Part shown: piece after piece, positions 22,338-30,477 of the stretch
Layout of the letters: each line of letters starts with the position of its first letter
How positions within the stretch are numbered: position 1 is the stretch's first letter
Origin: JBBQSV01 sp038213615
Lineage (GTDB): Bacteria > Patescibacteriota > Saccharimonadia > Saccharimonadales > OMJO01
Direction: 5' to 3'
NCBI GenBank assembly: GCA_038213615.1
Contig: JBBQSV010000006.1
Span: forward strand, 1 to 34,260
DNA length: 34,260 nt
Position numbers and translations under genes: made by a program
The notes under the pieces: model-generated
Seen by the model: only the letters and a program-made list of their open reading frames with translations
Databases searched by the model: none
What the model was told of the DNA's origin: nothing

Positions 22338-24203
22338 TTAGTCGCGTTTGAGTAGCACTGTGAAAGCTTCGGCTGGAATGTCCACTTTGCCAAAGCGCTT
22401 CATGCGCTTTTTGCCCTTGGCCTGTTTGGCCAGAACTTTCTTTTTGCGGGATACATCGCCGCCGTACAAACCAGTGGTTACGTCTTTGCGGTAAGCACTG
22501 ATGTCTTCACGGGCGATAAACTTGCCCCCCACGCCAGCTTGCAGTGCTACCTGGAAGTTCTGCCTAGGGATGACGTCTTTTAATTTCTCTACAATTTCAC
22601 GCCCCAATCGCTGGGACTCAGATCTATGCACCATGATGCTCAGAGCATCGACTCGTTCGCCGGCCACGTAAAAGTCTAGCTTTACCAAATCTTCGGCCCG
22701 GTAATTGTCTAGTTCGTAATTAAAACTACCGTAACCGCTAGTCAGGCTTTTTAGTTGATCGTAAAAATCAGTTAGTAGGTTAGCCAGTGGCGCTTCGAAC
22801 TCAATCAACGCCAACTGGGCATCTACATAGCTGAGGTTTTTTTGCAGACCACGCTTGCTAGCAATTAACTGAATGACAGGGCCGACGTAATCTTTGGGGC
22901 AGACTACCTCGCCCTTGATCCACGGTTCGCGTATCTCGGCAATCTTGGCTGGGTCGGGTAAGTCAGCTGCGCTTTTGATATCAACTTCTTCACCGCCCAA
23001 TAAAGTCAGCTCGTAATCGGTGGACGGGTTGGTCACAACCAGCTCTAGGTCGTATTCGCGTTCCAGCCGCTCGCGCACAATGTCCATGTGCAGTAGCCCC
23101 AAAAATCCAATCCGCACGCCAAAACCCAGTACCGGCGAATTCTCTGGCTGAAACTGCAGGGCCGAGTCGCTAAGGCTGAGCTTTTCGATAGCATCTTTTA
23201 GCTCCTGGTAAAACTCGTTACTTTCCGGAAAGAAACCGGCGTAAACAAACGGCTTAACCTCTTTATAACCGGGTAGTGCCTGGGTAGCTGGAGATTTTGC
23301 TAGGGTTACAGTGTCGCCTACTTTGGCCTCACGCGTACTCTTGAGGTTGGTCACCACGTAGCCAATCTCGCCACCGGCCAGCGAATGTAGTGGCGACATT
23401 TCGGGCCTTAGTGCCCCGACTTCTAGAGCAATGCCCTGGGCACTGGTGGCCATCATTTTGATTTCGTCTGATTTATTTATCTGGCCGTCAAAGACTCTTA
23501 TATATAAGATAACTCCGCGGTAATCGTCGTAGTAACTGTCAAAGATTAGTCCGCGCGTTGGCTGATTGGATTGACCCTTTGGCGACGGCACATCACTAAC
23601 TACCCGTTCCAGAATGTCTTCTACGCCCTGCCCGGTCTTGGCCGAGATATGCAGAATGTCTTCTGGTTTGCAGCCCAACAAGCTAACTACCTCGGCACTG
23701 ACCCGAGCCACATCAGCGGCTGGCAGATCTATTTTGTTAAGCACCGGGATAATCTTTAGATCGGCCGCCAAGGCTAAGTAAACGTTGGCCAAGGTTTGGG
23801 CCTGGATACCTTGGCTGGCATCAACTACCAAAATGGCCCCTTCGCAAGCTTCTAGGCTGCGCGATACTTCATAACTAAAATCTACATGGCCAGGTGTGTC
23901 GATCAGGTTTAGTTCAAACTCAACCTGCTTGGAAGGTGGAATATGGGAGTTAGAAGTTGGTTGTTTATTACCTTCAAACTTCAAACTTCTATCTCCCAAG
24001 GATGATTTGTAAATCATCCTTACGGGGGCTAGCTTGATGGTGATGCCCTTTTCGCGCTCCAGGTCCATTTTGTCCAGCATCTGGGCCTTCATATCACGCT
24101 TTTGGACAGTACCAGTCAGCTCTAGCAAGCGATCAGCCAGTGTAGATTTGCCGTGGTCAATGTGGGCAATAATACAGAAATTACGAATGTGGTCTTGGTT
24201 CAT
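22338..24203 (-). CDS. lepA: Elongation factor 4 (LepA) with an in-frame insertion
   Basis: 621 aa. The ATG at 24203 (MNQDHIRNFCIIAHIDHGKS) is preferred over a TTG two codons upstream because a TATACT box lies 9 nt before it. GTPase motifs: AHIDHGKST (G1), KGITIKLAPV (G2), DTPGHVDF (G3), NKIDLP (G4). The C-terminal domains contain the EF4 landmark FLGLLHMDIVRERLEREY and the basic end KAKGKKRMKRFGKV. EF4 binds stalled ribosomes and promotes back-translocation. About 27 residues (after VRMIYK, to EFELNLIDT) are extra compared with usual EF4 and coincide with a palindromic DNA element (23944-24021), in frame. Confidence 0.96.
   Translation of the reverse strand: MNQDHIRNFCIIAHIDHGKSTLADRLLELTGTVQKRDMKAQMLDKMDLEREKGITIKLAPVRMIYKSSLGDRSLKFEGNKQPTSNSHIPPSKQVEFELNLIDTPGHVDFSYEVSRSLEACEGAILVVDASQGIQAQTLANVYLALAADLKIIPVLNKIDLPAADVARVSAEVVSLLGCKPEDILHISAKTGQGVEDILERVVSDVPSPKGQSNQPTRGLIFDSYYDDYRGVILYIRVFDGQINKSDEIKMMATSAQGIALEVGALRPEMSPLHSLAGGEIGYVVTNLKSTREAKVGDTVTLAKSPATQALPGYKEVKPFVYAGFFPESNEFYQELKDAIEKLSLSDSALQFQPENSPVLGFGVRIGFLGLLHMDIVRERLEREYDLELVVTNPSTDYELTLLGGEEVDIKSAADLPDPAKIAEIREPWIKGEVVCPKDYVGPVIQLIASKRGLQKNLSYVDAQLALIEFEAPLANLLTDFYDQLKSLTSGYGSFNYELDNYRAEDLVKLDFYVAGERVDALSIMVHRSESQRLGREIVEKLKDVIPRQNFQVALQAGVGGKFIAREDISAYRKDVTTGLYGGDVSRKKKVLAKQAKGKKRMKRFGKVDIPAEAFTVLLKRD
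23944..24021 (-). repeat. Palindromic element inserted in frame in lepA
   Basis: Two adjacent inverted repeats: TGGGAGTTAGAAG (23944-23956) with CTTCTATCTCCCA (23986-23998), 12/13 pairing, and AAGGATGATTT (23998-24008) with AAATCATCCTT (24011-24021), 11/11. The loop contains TTCAAAC twice in tandem. It encodes the extra segment between the G2 and G3 motifs of EF4. Confidence 0.7.
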
Positions 24204-24212
24204 ACTCAACAG

Positions 24213-24218
24213 AGTATA
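24213..24218 (-). promoter_or_regulatory. -10 box of lepA
   Basis: TATACT on the minus strand, 9 nt before the ATG at 24203. Confidence 0.5.
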
Positions 24219-24238
24219 ACAGAGGTGGGAGTTTAGGC

Positions 24239-25825
24239 CTACTGGACTACGACTGGTTTGAGAATTAGCTTGCGGACTTTTCGTACAAATGGCAAAGGCT
24301 CGTCCAGACCAAATAGCAATGACACGCCTATGTGTACCAGCAAAGTAACTCCGATGATTAACCCCAATCTGGTGCCCAGGGTAAAGAAGCCGCGCTCGCC
24401 CTTCTCTAACGGCAAAAGTTTAACCATGACATATCCGGCCATCGAGCTAAAACCTGTTACCGACGTAATCTTGACGATACCTACCCAAAATAGTCGATCA
24501 AATATATATGGGTCGCGTATGAGCATAATTATAGATAGTAGCAACACCTCTGCGCCAGCTACTATCGATTGAGCCAAAGCTAAACCGGCAACGTTATAAG
24601 ATGTTGGCCGGGCCAACTGAAACGCCAAAAATACGTTTAGCCCAATAGCAAAAAGTGAAACCAACAGCGGGGTTATGGTGTCTTTTTGAGCATAAAAATA
24701 ACGTGACAATATCGTGTAAATAATTCGAAAGAATATAGCCGCTACCAAGAAACCAAGTATCAACGATACTTCTGGGGCGACACTAGCAAACAGTAACCTG
24801 GCTAGATACCCACGGCTAAAAAACGACAGAGCCGCCACAGGCATGGCGATCCACACCATCAACCTCAGAACCTTAAAGAATTCTTTATGGAATAAATCAG
24901 GCCTTTTTTGAGCCAAGCGATCCGTCAAACGCGGAAAGGCCGCTGTGGCTATAGATGTGCCAAAAAGTAACACCGGCACGTTCATCAGGGTTACTGCAAA
25001 GTTATAGCTACTAATAGCCGTTGGCCCTAGTTTGGATGCTCGGTTGGTTTCTACAATACTGTTTATGGAATCGATGCCTTGGTCCACCGAACGGGGTGGT
25101 AGTTTACGCATAACCAATCTAAAATCATCTGACTTAAAGTTAATGCGCAGCCGATATTTGAACTTCATGCCAATCAACCCCAGGCTGGCTATCAACAGCT
25201 GCAGCGCAGCTCCTATCAACGCGCCAAAGCCTAAACCAACTACCCCCAAACTATGCCGAAATACAAAGATACTGATGATCACGGACAAGTTGTAGGTTAT
25301 TGGTGCAATAGCGTAGAAGAAAAATCGGCCAAATGTTTGCTGGACACTGGTGATGATACCCGACAGCGTAAACAACAAAGGGTTTAGGGCCACAATACGC
25401 ATTATCATTACGGCGTCTTTTAGTTGCTCGGGGTGGTCCCTTAACCCCGGTGCCACAATATGACTCAGTAGCGGCCTTGCAAATATAAAGATAATGACCG
25501 ACACAAAGAACATGACAACCGCCAATAGGTTTAGCAGGCTGCTGGTTAAATCCCAGATGGTTTTTTTGTCATTTTTATGAAGATGATCGGCCAATACCGG
25601 CATAAAGGCTACGCCCAATGCCCCAGCCGCAATGGTCAGGAAAAAGAAATCTGGGATCTGAAAAGCTGCAAAGTAAGATCCGGTACTGGCCGGTGAAAAG
25701 TTAGCGGCAATAAGTCTAGTCCGAAAGAAGCCCAGCCCCTGCGCTAGCAGAGTAGTAAACATCAACAGGGAAGCAGCACTACCTAGGCTGACCCTTTTAT
25801 TGGCACGATTAATCAGGCGGTTCAT
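24239..25825 (-). CDS. murJ: Lipid II flippase MurJ
   Basis: 528 aa with about 14 hydrophobic segments, as usual for MurJ/MviN of the MOP superfamily. Landmarks: an N-terminal AASLLMFTTLLAQGLGFFRTRLIA (helix 1), a GALGVAFMPVLADH segment, PRSVDQGIDSINSIVETNRA near the central cavity, and FYAQKDTITPLLVS. It moves the lipid-linked peptidoglycan precursor to the outer face of the membrane. A TATAAT (25835-25840) lies 9 nt before the ATG, so the gene has its own promoter although it follows ftsH on the same strand. It links with the murL-like gene and the peptidoglycan-binding protein in wall synthesis. Confidence 0.93.
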   Translation of the reverse strand: MNRLINRANKRVSLGSAASLLMFTTLLAQGLGFFRTRLIAANFSPASTGSYFAAFQIPDFFFLTIAAGALGVAFMPVLADHLHKNDKKTIWDLTSSLLNLLAVVMFFVSVIIFIFARPLLSHIVAPGLRDHPEQLKDAVMIMRIVALNPLLFTLSGIITSVQQTFGRFFFYAIAPITYNLSVIISIFVFRHSLGVVGLGFGALIGAALQLLIASLGLIGMKFKYRLRINFKSDDFRLVMRKLPPRSVDQGIDSINSIVETNRASKLGPTAISSYNFAVTLMNVPVLLFGTSIATAAFPRLTDRLAQKRPDLFHKEFFKVLRLMVWIAMPVAALSFFSRGYLARLLFASVAPEVSLILGFLVAAIFFRIIYTILSRYFYAQKDTITPLLVSLFAIGLNVFLAFQLARPTSYNVAGLALAQSIVAGAEVLLLSIIMLIRDPYIFDRLFWVGIVKITSVTGFSSMAGYVMVKLLPLEKGERGFFTLGTRLGLIIGVTLLVHIGVSLLFGLDEPLPFVRKVRKLILKPVVVQ

Positions 25826-25834
25826 TCACGGTTC

Positions 25835-25840
25835 ATTATA
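25835..25840 (-). promoter_or_regulatory. -10 box of murJ
   Basis: TATAAT on the minus strand, 9 nt before the ATG at 25825. Confidence 0.55.
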
Positions 25841-25869
25841 GATACCGTAAGCCTAATTGAGAACTACAA

Positions 25870-27738
25870 TTAATATAATGCAGCGGCTTTGGGCATAGTC
25901 GAACCCTTGAGCACATCTAGTACTTCGTCGGCCTCGACAGTTTCTTTTTCTAGCAGACGCTTTTTGAGTTCGTCTAGTTTGGTTCGGTTGGCCTTTAGCA
26001 CGTCCTTGGCCCGACGCGAAGCTTCTACTATCAGACCCTCTACCTCGTCATCAATGATCTTGGCGGTTTCATCGCTGTAGTTTCTGTCGTGCATCATGCG
26101 TTCCATCATCATGCCCTCCTCAGAGTGGAACACTTGGTCGCGCAATTTTTTGCCCATACCCTGGTTCACAATCATGTCACGGGCTAGTTCCGAGGCTTTC
26201 TGCAAATCATCACCAGCACCAGTAGTAACGCGGTCAGCGCCGTAAACTACTTCCTCGGCTACGCGGCCACCCAAAATCCTGGCCAGCACGTCTTTGAATT
26301 CGATAACGCTATGATAGCTTTTGTCTTCTGGCGGGATAAACCAAGTTACGCCACCGGTACCGCCACGTGGGATGATGGTGACTTTGTGCACCATGTCGCT
26401 GTCTGGCAGTACGTGGCCAACAATAGCGTGGCCGGCCTCGTGGTAAGCGGTGACTTCTTTTTCTTTGTCACTCATGATTTTGCTTTTGCGCTCTGGGCCA
26501 ATGGCTACTTTTTCGAACGCTGCCGTGACGTCTTCTTGGGTGATTTCGTGACGGCTATTGCGGGCAGCTAGGATAGCAGCTTCGTTGGTGATGTTAGCCA
26601 GATCGGCACCAGACGAACCAGCACTCTTGGCTGCCAAGGCGTCCAGATCTACGTTCTTGGCTAGGGGCTTTTTGGCAAAGTGAACTTTTAGGATAGCCTC
26701 GCGGTCTTTGCGGTCTGGCAAGCCAATGTTAACCCGGCGATCAAAGCGACCTGGTCGCAAAAGTGCTGGGTCTAGCACGTCGGCGCGGTTAGTAGCGGCT
26801 AGCACGATGACATTCTGACCCTGTTCGAACCCATCCATCTCTACCAGGATTTGGTTTAGAGTTTGCTCACGTTCATCGTGACCGCCACCCATACCAGAAC
26901 CACGGCGACGGCCAACAGCATCAATTTCGTCTACAAAGATAATGCACGGTGAGTTCTTTTTGGCCTTGGCAAACAGATCGCGCACTCGTGATGCACCAAC
27001 ACCCACAAACATTTCTACAAACTCCGAACCAGAGATACTAAAGAATGGCACATTGGCTTCGCCGGCGACGGCCCTGGCCAGCATAGTTTTACCGGTACCG
27101 GGTGGGCCCACTAGCAACACGCCTTTGGGTATTCGCGCCCCGACGCTTTCGAACTTTTTGGGGAATTTTAGAAACTCTACAATTTCTTGCAAATCTTGCT
27201 TGGGCTCGTCGCTACCAGCAATGTCATGAAATGTTACTTTGTCTTTTTCATTACCGTACAGGCGGGCTTTGCTCTTGCCAAAACTCATTGCCTGATTGCC
27301 TTGCCCCTGGGCACTACGCATCATGAAGTACAGCAAGGCGCCAAAAATAATAACCGGCAGCAAAGACGAACCAATGGTTATCCAGGTAGAACTAGTAGAT
27401 GACTCCTGCTGATAATTTACCGGGACCTTGGTGTAGTCCACGCCCTCTTCTTTCAAACTGACCGCCGGGTTGATGTACGACTTTAGACTGGCCTTAGAAT
27501 CGCCCTTTTTGGTGATCTCTATGTTGCCACCCTTTACCAATATATTGCTGTAGTCGCCGTGGTTAGCTTGATTTATCAAGTCTGATAACGGGATAGACTT
27601 TAGTGTTGACGGCTGACCATAAGCCGAAAATATAACTAGCCCCAGTAGAACCAATATAGCTACGAAGCCAGCGTTTTTGAAACCGCGGCGCTTGGGCGAA
27701 CCGCCGTCTTTGCTTAGTTTGAACGATTTTTTATCCAT
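25870..27738 (-). CDS. ftsH: ATP-dependent zinc metalloprotease FtsH
   Basis: 622 aa from the ATG at 27738 (MDKKSFKLSK). Another ATG two codons upstream lies only 2 nt from the TATAAT and would precede the expected transcription start. Two transmembrane helices (about 25-43 and 125-142) flank the extracytoplasmic domain. The AAA+ module has Walker A GPPGTGKT (about 210), Walker B CIIFVDEIDAVG and the second region of homology ATNRADVLDPALLRPGRFDRR (split here only in reading). The protease has the zinc motif HEAGH. It degrades misfolded membrane proteins and short-lived regulators. It follows tilS on the same strand, as in many bacteria. Confidence 0.97.
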   Translation of the reverse strand: MDKKSFKLSKDGGSPKRRGFKNAGFVAILVLLGLVIFSAYGQPSTLKSIPLSDLINQANHGDYSNILVKGGNIEITKKGDSKASLKSYINPAVSLKEEGVDYTKVPVNYQQESSTSSTWITIGSSLLPVIIFGALLYFMMRSAQGQGNQAMSFGKSKARLYGNEKDKVTFHDIAGSDEPKQDLQEIVEFLKFPKKFESVGARIPKGVLLVGPPGTGKTMLARAVAGEANVPFFSISGSEFVEMFVGVGASRVRDLFAKAKKNSPCIIFVDEIDAVGRRRGSGMGGGHDEREQTLNQILVEMDGFEQGQNVIVLAATNRADVLDPALLRPGRFDRRVNIGLPDRKDREAILKVHFAKKPLAKNVDLDALAAKSAGSSGADLANITNEAAILAARNSRHEITQEDVTAAFEKVAIGPERKSKIMSDKEKEVTAYHEAGHAIVGHVLPDSDMVHKVTIIPRGGTGGVTWFIPPEDKSYHSVIEFKDVLARILGGRVAEEVVYGADRVTTGAGDDLQKASELARDMIVNQGMGKKLRDQVFHSEEGMMMERMMHDRNYSDETAKIIDDEVEGLIVEASRRAKDVLKANRTKLDELKKRLLEKETVEADEVLDVLKGSTMPKAAALY

Positions 27739-27746
27739 AGCCATGT

Positions 27747-27752
27747 ATTATA
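27747..27752 (-). promoter_or_regulatory. -10 box of ftsH
   Basis: TATAAT on the minus strand; 8 nt to the preferred ATG (27738), only 2 nt to the upstream ATG (27744). It helps decide the start. Confidence 0.5.
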
Positions 27753-27772
27753 CAGAGATCATTTAAGCTTTA

Positions 27773-28660
27773 CTAGCGCTCCGCTATCTTGAGTGCCAAA
27801 ACCTTGGGCAAAATATTAATGCGATAGCCATTTAACAGATCAACCTGCTTGCCGGGCGCTAGGGTCTTGGCCCCAACTACTGCCCGCGAAACCAACCGCC
27901 TATCAATTGCTGTTAGTCCATTATTGCGTAGCCACTGGGTCATCACCTCGCCCGCCACGCTGTTGGGCAGATCAATAAACCACCGCCTGAGTAGCTGGCT
28001 AACGGCTGGCTGCAGATGCAGCTGGGCCAGCAAGGCAGAGTTGATATCTTGGTTTAAGTCGTGGGTATGATGAATCAGATCTAGCAACTGCTGTTTTTGG
28101 GCTTGGTTAAGTTTGGGGAGTAATTGACTACGTACGTAGTTACGCAGGTATTTGGTATCGACATTGGTAGAATCCTCGCGCCATTTGATCTGATTATCTA
28201 GAGCGTAGCGTTTGATGGCGTGCTTGGGCAAATGTAGCATCGGCCTATGTAAGTGTGGACTGGAACGCAGGGCCGAAAATCCACCCCGGCCAGTACCGCG
28301 TAGCAGCTTCATGATCACCGTCTCTAACAGATCATCCTGTTGATGAGCCGTAACTATACCCCTAGACTGCGTGGCCTGCCGTACTTTGTTCAAAAACTCA
28401 TAGCGGGCTTTGCGGGCCACGTCCTCGCTAGTGGCACTACCCAGCGTGGCAGTGTCGTAGGCAAACGATAGCCCGTAGCTTTTGGCCATGGCCTGCACCA
28501 GTTGCCGATCTTGGGCCGAATCTGGCCGGATGCCGTGATCCAAATGTGCCACTGTTAGCTTTAGGTCTGGCCGGCCCTTTAGGACATGTAGCAGCACCAT
28601 GGAGTCCACTCCACCCGATACTGCCACAACATATGCCCCCGGCTCTAAATCCAACTCCAT
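27773..28660 (-). CDS. tilS: tRNA(Ile)-lysidine synthetase TilS
   Basis: 295 aa. The PP-loop SGGVDSM at residues 15-21 adenylates C34 of the tRNA-Ile CAU anticodon; then AHLDHGIRPDSAQD, ARKARYEFL, TAHQQDDLLETVIMKLLRG and LRNYVRSQLLPKL follow in the order of the TilS N-terminal domain. The C-terminal domain is short, making this a compact TilS like those of other small-genome bacteria. It converts C34 to lysidine so the tRNA reads AUA. Located 28 nt upstream of ftsH. A TAGAAT box lies 6 nt before the ATG. Confidence 0.93.
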   Translation of the reverse strand: MELDLEPGAYVVAVSGGVDSMVLLHVLKGRPDLKLTVAHLDHGIRPDSAQDRQLVQAMAKSYGLSFAYDTATLGSATSEDVARKARYEFLNKVRQATQSRGIVTAHQQDDLLETVIMKLLRGTGRGGFSALRSSPHLHRPMLHLPKHAIKRYALDNQIKWREDSTNVDTKYLRNYVRSQLLPKLNQAQKQQLLDLIHHTHDLNQDINSALLAQLHLQPAVSQLLRRWFIDLPNSVAGEVMTQWLRNNGLTAIDRRLVSRAVVGAKTLAPGKQVDLLNGYRINILPKVLALKIAER

Positions 28661-28666
28661 ACATTT

Positions 28667-28672
28667 ATTCTA
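28667..28672 (-). promoter_or_regulatory. -10 box of tilS
   Basis: TAGAAT on the minus strand, 6 nt before the ATG at 28660. Confidence 0.45.
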
Positions 28673-28731
28673 ACAGCCCTGCATGTGGGTCCTGTGAATT
28701 AGTAGTGTCAAGGCTTGGAGCCTGCGTTTTT

Positions 28732-29436
28732 TTAAGTCCTAAAGCCTGTACAGTGTTTTTTGGCAGTGGCAATTGGCTGCTTCAGGACACTACTCGCTTG
28801 TTTGCTCATCCAGATTACTTGATTATTATCCTCGTTTAAATAGCTACCCAGCTTCACGATACCTTCTGGGGCGTTTTCTATTTCATCATTCAGCTTCACA
28901 TCATTTTTATCGCCAACTTTTTCTACATATGCTGCAACTGCCTTACAGCTAGTCATAAGATCACTCGCCTGTTTTGCTGTAATTGGTTTGTCTGCTAGCT
29001 GTTGTTTGAGCAATTCTACCTTGGCTTGATTCTTTTTGTGACTAGAATCTTCTAGTCTCTTGTTAATAACATGGTCTACGCCAGCTACTAAACTCAGCGC
29101 CACTACCGCCGCTATAACGATCTTTATAGTTTTGCCAAACTTGTAGCCCTGGGCTTTTAGTCTATGTGCCCTCATTAGAGATACAATGGTTAACCCTATG
29201 GTTATCGGGGAAAGGAATATAGCAAAAACAAAACCGTAGCCTGTTTCTGCAGCCCCGTGCAAAGCTCCTACTCGTATGTCAGCCACCACTAGACTTATTT
29301 CGGCCAACCAAACCCAGATAGCCAGAAATAGGATTATCAGAAATGGGATATTGGTTTTTTGTTTTGCTGGCGGCTGCCCCACTGGGTCGGAGCCTTCTGT
29401 ATTAAATGAAACGGGGCTTTGATTTTGGTCATCCAT
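28732..29436 (-). CDS. Unknown three-helix membrane protein
   Basis: 234 aa. A polar, proline-containing N-terminus (residues 1-28) is followed by three hydrophobic segments (about 29-50, 64-85 and 103-122). The C-terminal half, about residues 125-234, is soluble, Lys-rich and likely helical (SHKKNQAKVELLKQQLADK). The helix pattern resembles DUF4190-type proteins, but I cannot confirm a family. It starts 27 nt after the tRNA-Met 3' end on the same strand, with its own TATAAT 7 nt before the ATG. Confidence 0.75.
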   Translation of the reverse strand: MDDQNQSPVSFNTEGSDPVGQPPAKQKTNIPFLIILFLAIWVWLAEISLVVADIRVGALHGAAETGYGFVFAIFLSPITIGLTIVSLMRAHRLKAQGYKFGKTIKIVIAAVVALSLVAGVDHVINKRLEDSSHKKNQAKVELLKQQLADKPITAKQASDLMTSCKAVAAYVEKVGDKNDVKLNDEIENAPEGIVKLGSYLNEDNNQVIWMSKQASSVLKQPIATAKKHCTGFRT

Positions 29437-29443
29437 AAGTGGA

Positions 29444-29449
29444 ATTATA
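29444..29449 (-). promoter_or_regulatory. -10 box of the three-helix membrane protein gene
   Basis: TATAAT on the minus strand, 7 nt before the ATG at 29436; leaderless-type spacing. Confidence 0.5.
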
Positions 29450-29462
29450 ACAAAAACCTACG

Positions 29463-29539
29463 TGGTAGCGGCGACTGGATTTGAACCAGTGACCTCAGGC
29501 TTATGAGTCCTGCGCTCTAACCAACTGAGCTACGCCGCC
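29463..29539 (-). tRNA. tRNA-Met (CAU), elongator type
   Basis: 77 nt including an encoded CCA. Acceptor GGCGGCG pairs with CGCCGCT (G1-U72 wobble), the D-arm contains AGCTCAGTTGGTTAGAGC, and the anticodon loop is CTCATAA. The T-arm is CTGG-TTCAAAT-CCAG plus one pair. There is an A31-G39 mismatch at the top of the anticodon stem. It lacks the C1 mismatch of initiators. A CAU anticodon could also be the lysidine-modified tRNA-Ile; the overall match to elongator Met is better. Confidence 0.88.
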
Positions 29540-29719
29540 ATGTCGACACAATATATGAATGATTCTAGGTCAAAACCTTTGTAATTTTGACTCCAGAACA
29601 GATCAGACTATAGCACTTTTTGTATCTGTTGGCCAGACGTTGACAGATAACCAAAAGTAGCTTGATTTATTTAGCAATAGGACTATATTTAGCATAAAAG
29701 AAACACTCCCAAAAATAAG

Positions 29720-29747
29720 GAGCCCCCCTGAGTAATCAGAGAGGCTC
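29720..29747 (-). terminator. Rho-independent terminator of the 26-aa ORF unit
   Basis: A 12-bp stem with loop TTAC, followed on the minus strand by CTTATTTTT. Two pairs are G-U on the minus strand but would be C-A mismatches on the plus strand, so the stem serves minus-strand RNA. Confidence 0.75.
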
Positions 29748-29772
29748 TTTCTGGTTGCTTATCAGACGATGT

Positions 29773-29853
29773 TTACAGCTGATCTATCAGCGAATCGACT
29801 TCTAAGATTTGTTGATTAGTTGTTTGTGACAACTCGTATGCTAGTTCACTCAT
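29773..29853 (-). CDS. 26-aa peptide ORF in a small structured transcription unit
   Basis: Encodes MSELAYELSQTT followed by NQQILEVDSLIDQL: acidic, amphipathic-looking, no cysteine, no membrane helix. It is the only ORF between a consensus promoter (29986-30013) and a strong terminator (29720-29747). AAGGG lies about 12 nt before the ATG. The leader of about 125 nt folds strongly, with CAGTCTG/CAGACTG (29923-29940) inside GGTGC/GCGCC inside AGGCTTTC/GAAAGCCT (29906-29959). Either the peptide is the product, or the whole 250-nt RNA is a regulatory RNA and the ORF is incidental. Confidence 0.45.
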   Translation of the reverse strand: MSELAYELSQTTNQQILEVDSLIDQL

Positions 29854-29985
29854 TTGTAGTATTACCCTTTTTTAGTTATTTAGTTAGTTTTTGTTCTTGT
29901 CCGCTAGGCTTTCTGGGTGCAACAGTCTGTAATCAGACTGAGTAGCGCCATGAAAGCCTGCTGGATTGTCATGACAATAACTAAC

Positions 29986-30013
29986 ATTATACACGCTTTT
30001 GCTTATTTGTCAA
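29986..30013 (-). promoter_or_regulatory. Consensus promoter of the 26-aa ORF unit
   Basis: TTGACA (30008-30013), 16-nt spacer, TATAAT (29986-29991) on the minus strand: the only perfect sigma-70-type pair of hexamers I found in the window. Confidence 0.75.
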
Positions 30014-30038
30014 TTAGATTATGCTTACACCTGCCTCG

Positions 30039-30067
30039 TTGACAAACCTACCTCTGTTTGATAAGAT
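30039..30067 (+). promoter_or_regulatory. tRNA-fMet promoter
   Basis: TTGACA (30039-30044), 17-nt spacer, TAAGAT (30062-30067). It gives a precursor with about 120 nt before the tRNA that includes hairpins GTGAGG/CCTCAC and ACTCGCC/GGCGAGT (30172-30188). Confidence 0.6.
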
Positions 30068-30192
30068 AACGGGGCTTCAAGCAATGGTCGCGGTCCACAC
30101 ACCTTTTCACTCTTTCTTGTAATCTGATTACTTACTACTCGAAAGCGGAAAAAGTGAGGGACTCGCTCCTCACTCGCCACTGGCGAGTTCGT

Positions 30193-30267
30193 CGCGGGGT
30201 AGAGCAGTGGCAGCTCGTGTGGCTCATAACCACAAGGTCGCAGGTTCGAGTCCTGCCCCCGCTACCA
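30193..30267 (+). tRNA. Initiator tRNA-fMet (CAU)
   Basis: Starts CGCGGGG and ends CCCCGCTACCA. C1 faces U72, an unpaired first position as expected for initiators. The anticodon loop is CTCATAA on stem TGTGG/CCACA, where initiators usually have three G-C pairs; here the third is U-A. T-arm GCAGG-TTCGAGT-CCTGC. CCA is encoded. The 3' half is repeated at 30341-30459 with an insert. Confidence 0.9.
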
Positions 30268-30311
30268 GGGTCCGAAGATGATGCAAAGCATCGTCGCCGG
30301 GCCCTGTTTTT
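30266..30311 (+). terminator. Terminator of tRNA-fMet
   Basis: Outer stem CAGGGTCCG/CGGGCCCTG and inner stem GATGATGC/GCATCGTC around AAA, followed by TTTTT. It shows that the tRNA is a single-gene transcript. Confidence 0.85.
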
Positions 30312-30312
30312 G

Positions 30313-30459
30313 TGGTTAGGACTGGGTTCTGCAACACTAAAAGGTCGCAGGGGAAAACTGCCAGTGGCAGTTTGGACGGCAATCTTCTCTTGAAAACTAT
30401 GTTTTCAAAGATGAAGTTGTGGGGTCGCGGAACGTGACCGAGTCCTGCCCCCGCTACCA
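30313..30459 (+). pseudogene. tRNA-like sequence with the tRNA-fMet 3' end, interrupted in the T-loop
   Basis: From 30341 the bases AAGGTCGCAGG, and from 30440 GAGTCCTGCC through GCTACCA, are identical to the 3' half of tRNA-fMet; between them sits an 88-nt structured insert replacing TTC. The preceding part (GTGGTTAGGACTGGG then TTCTGCAACACTAAAAGG) looks like a worn D-arm and anticodon arm but does not pair well and has no acceptor 5' strand. It lies just after the tRNA-fMet terminator and is followed by its own terminator (30478-30520). Confidence 0.7.
30352..30439 (+). ncRNA. Structured T-loop element, copy B
   Basis: 88 nt. Stems: AAACTGCC/GGCAGTTT (30355-30373); GCAA-t-CTTC with GAAG-TTGT around an 8-bp TTGAAAAC/GTTTTCAA hairpin and the conserved AGAT; GGTCGC/GTGACC with loop GGAAC. 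Compared with copy A (6960-7046), pairs differ by compensatory changes while TGGACGG-type linker, AGAT and GCGGAACGTG are conserved. Confidence 0.6.
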
Positions 30460-30477
30460 AGTAAGACTTTACAGATA

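Larger units (their letters stand above)
29540..30038. other. Region between tRNA-Met and the tRNA-fMet promoter
   Basis: About 500 nt without a long gene. It contains one small minus-strand transcription unit (promoter 29986-30013, structured leader, 26-aa ORF, terminator 29720-29747). The stretch 29540-29700 shows nothing I can interpret. Confidence 0.6.

Noticed and set aside
30224..30460. 78-codon minus-strand ORF
   Set aside because: Runs through tRNA-fMet, its terminator and the interrupted copy; not a protein gene.
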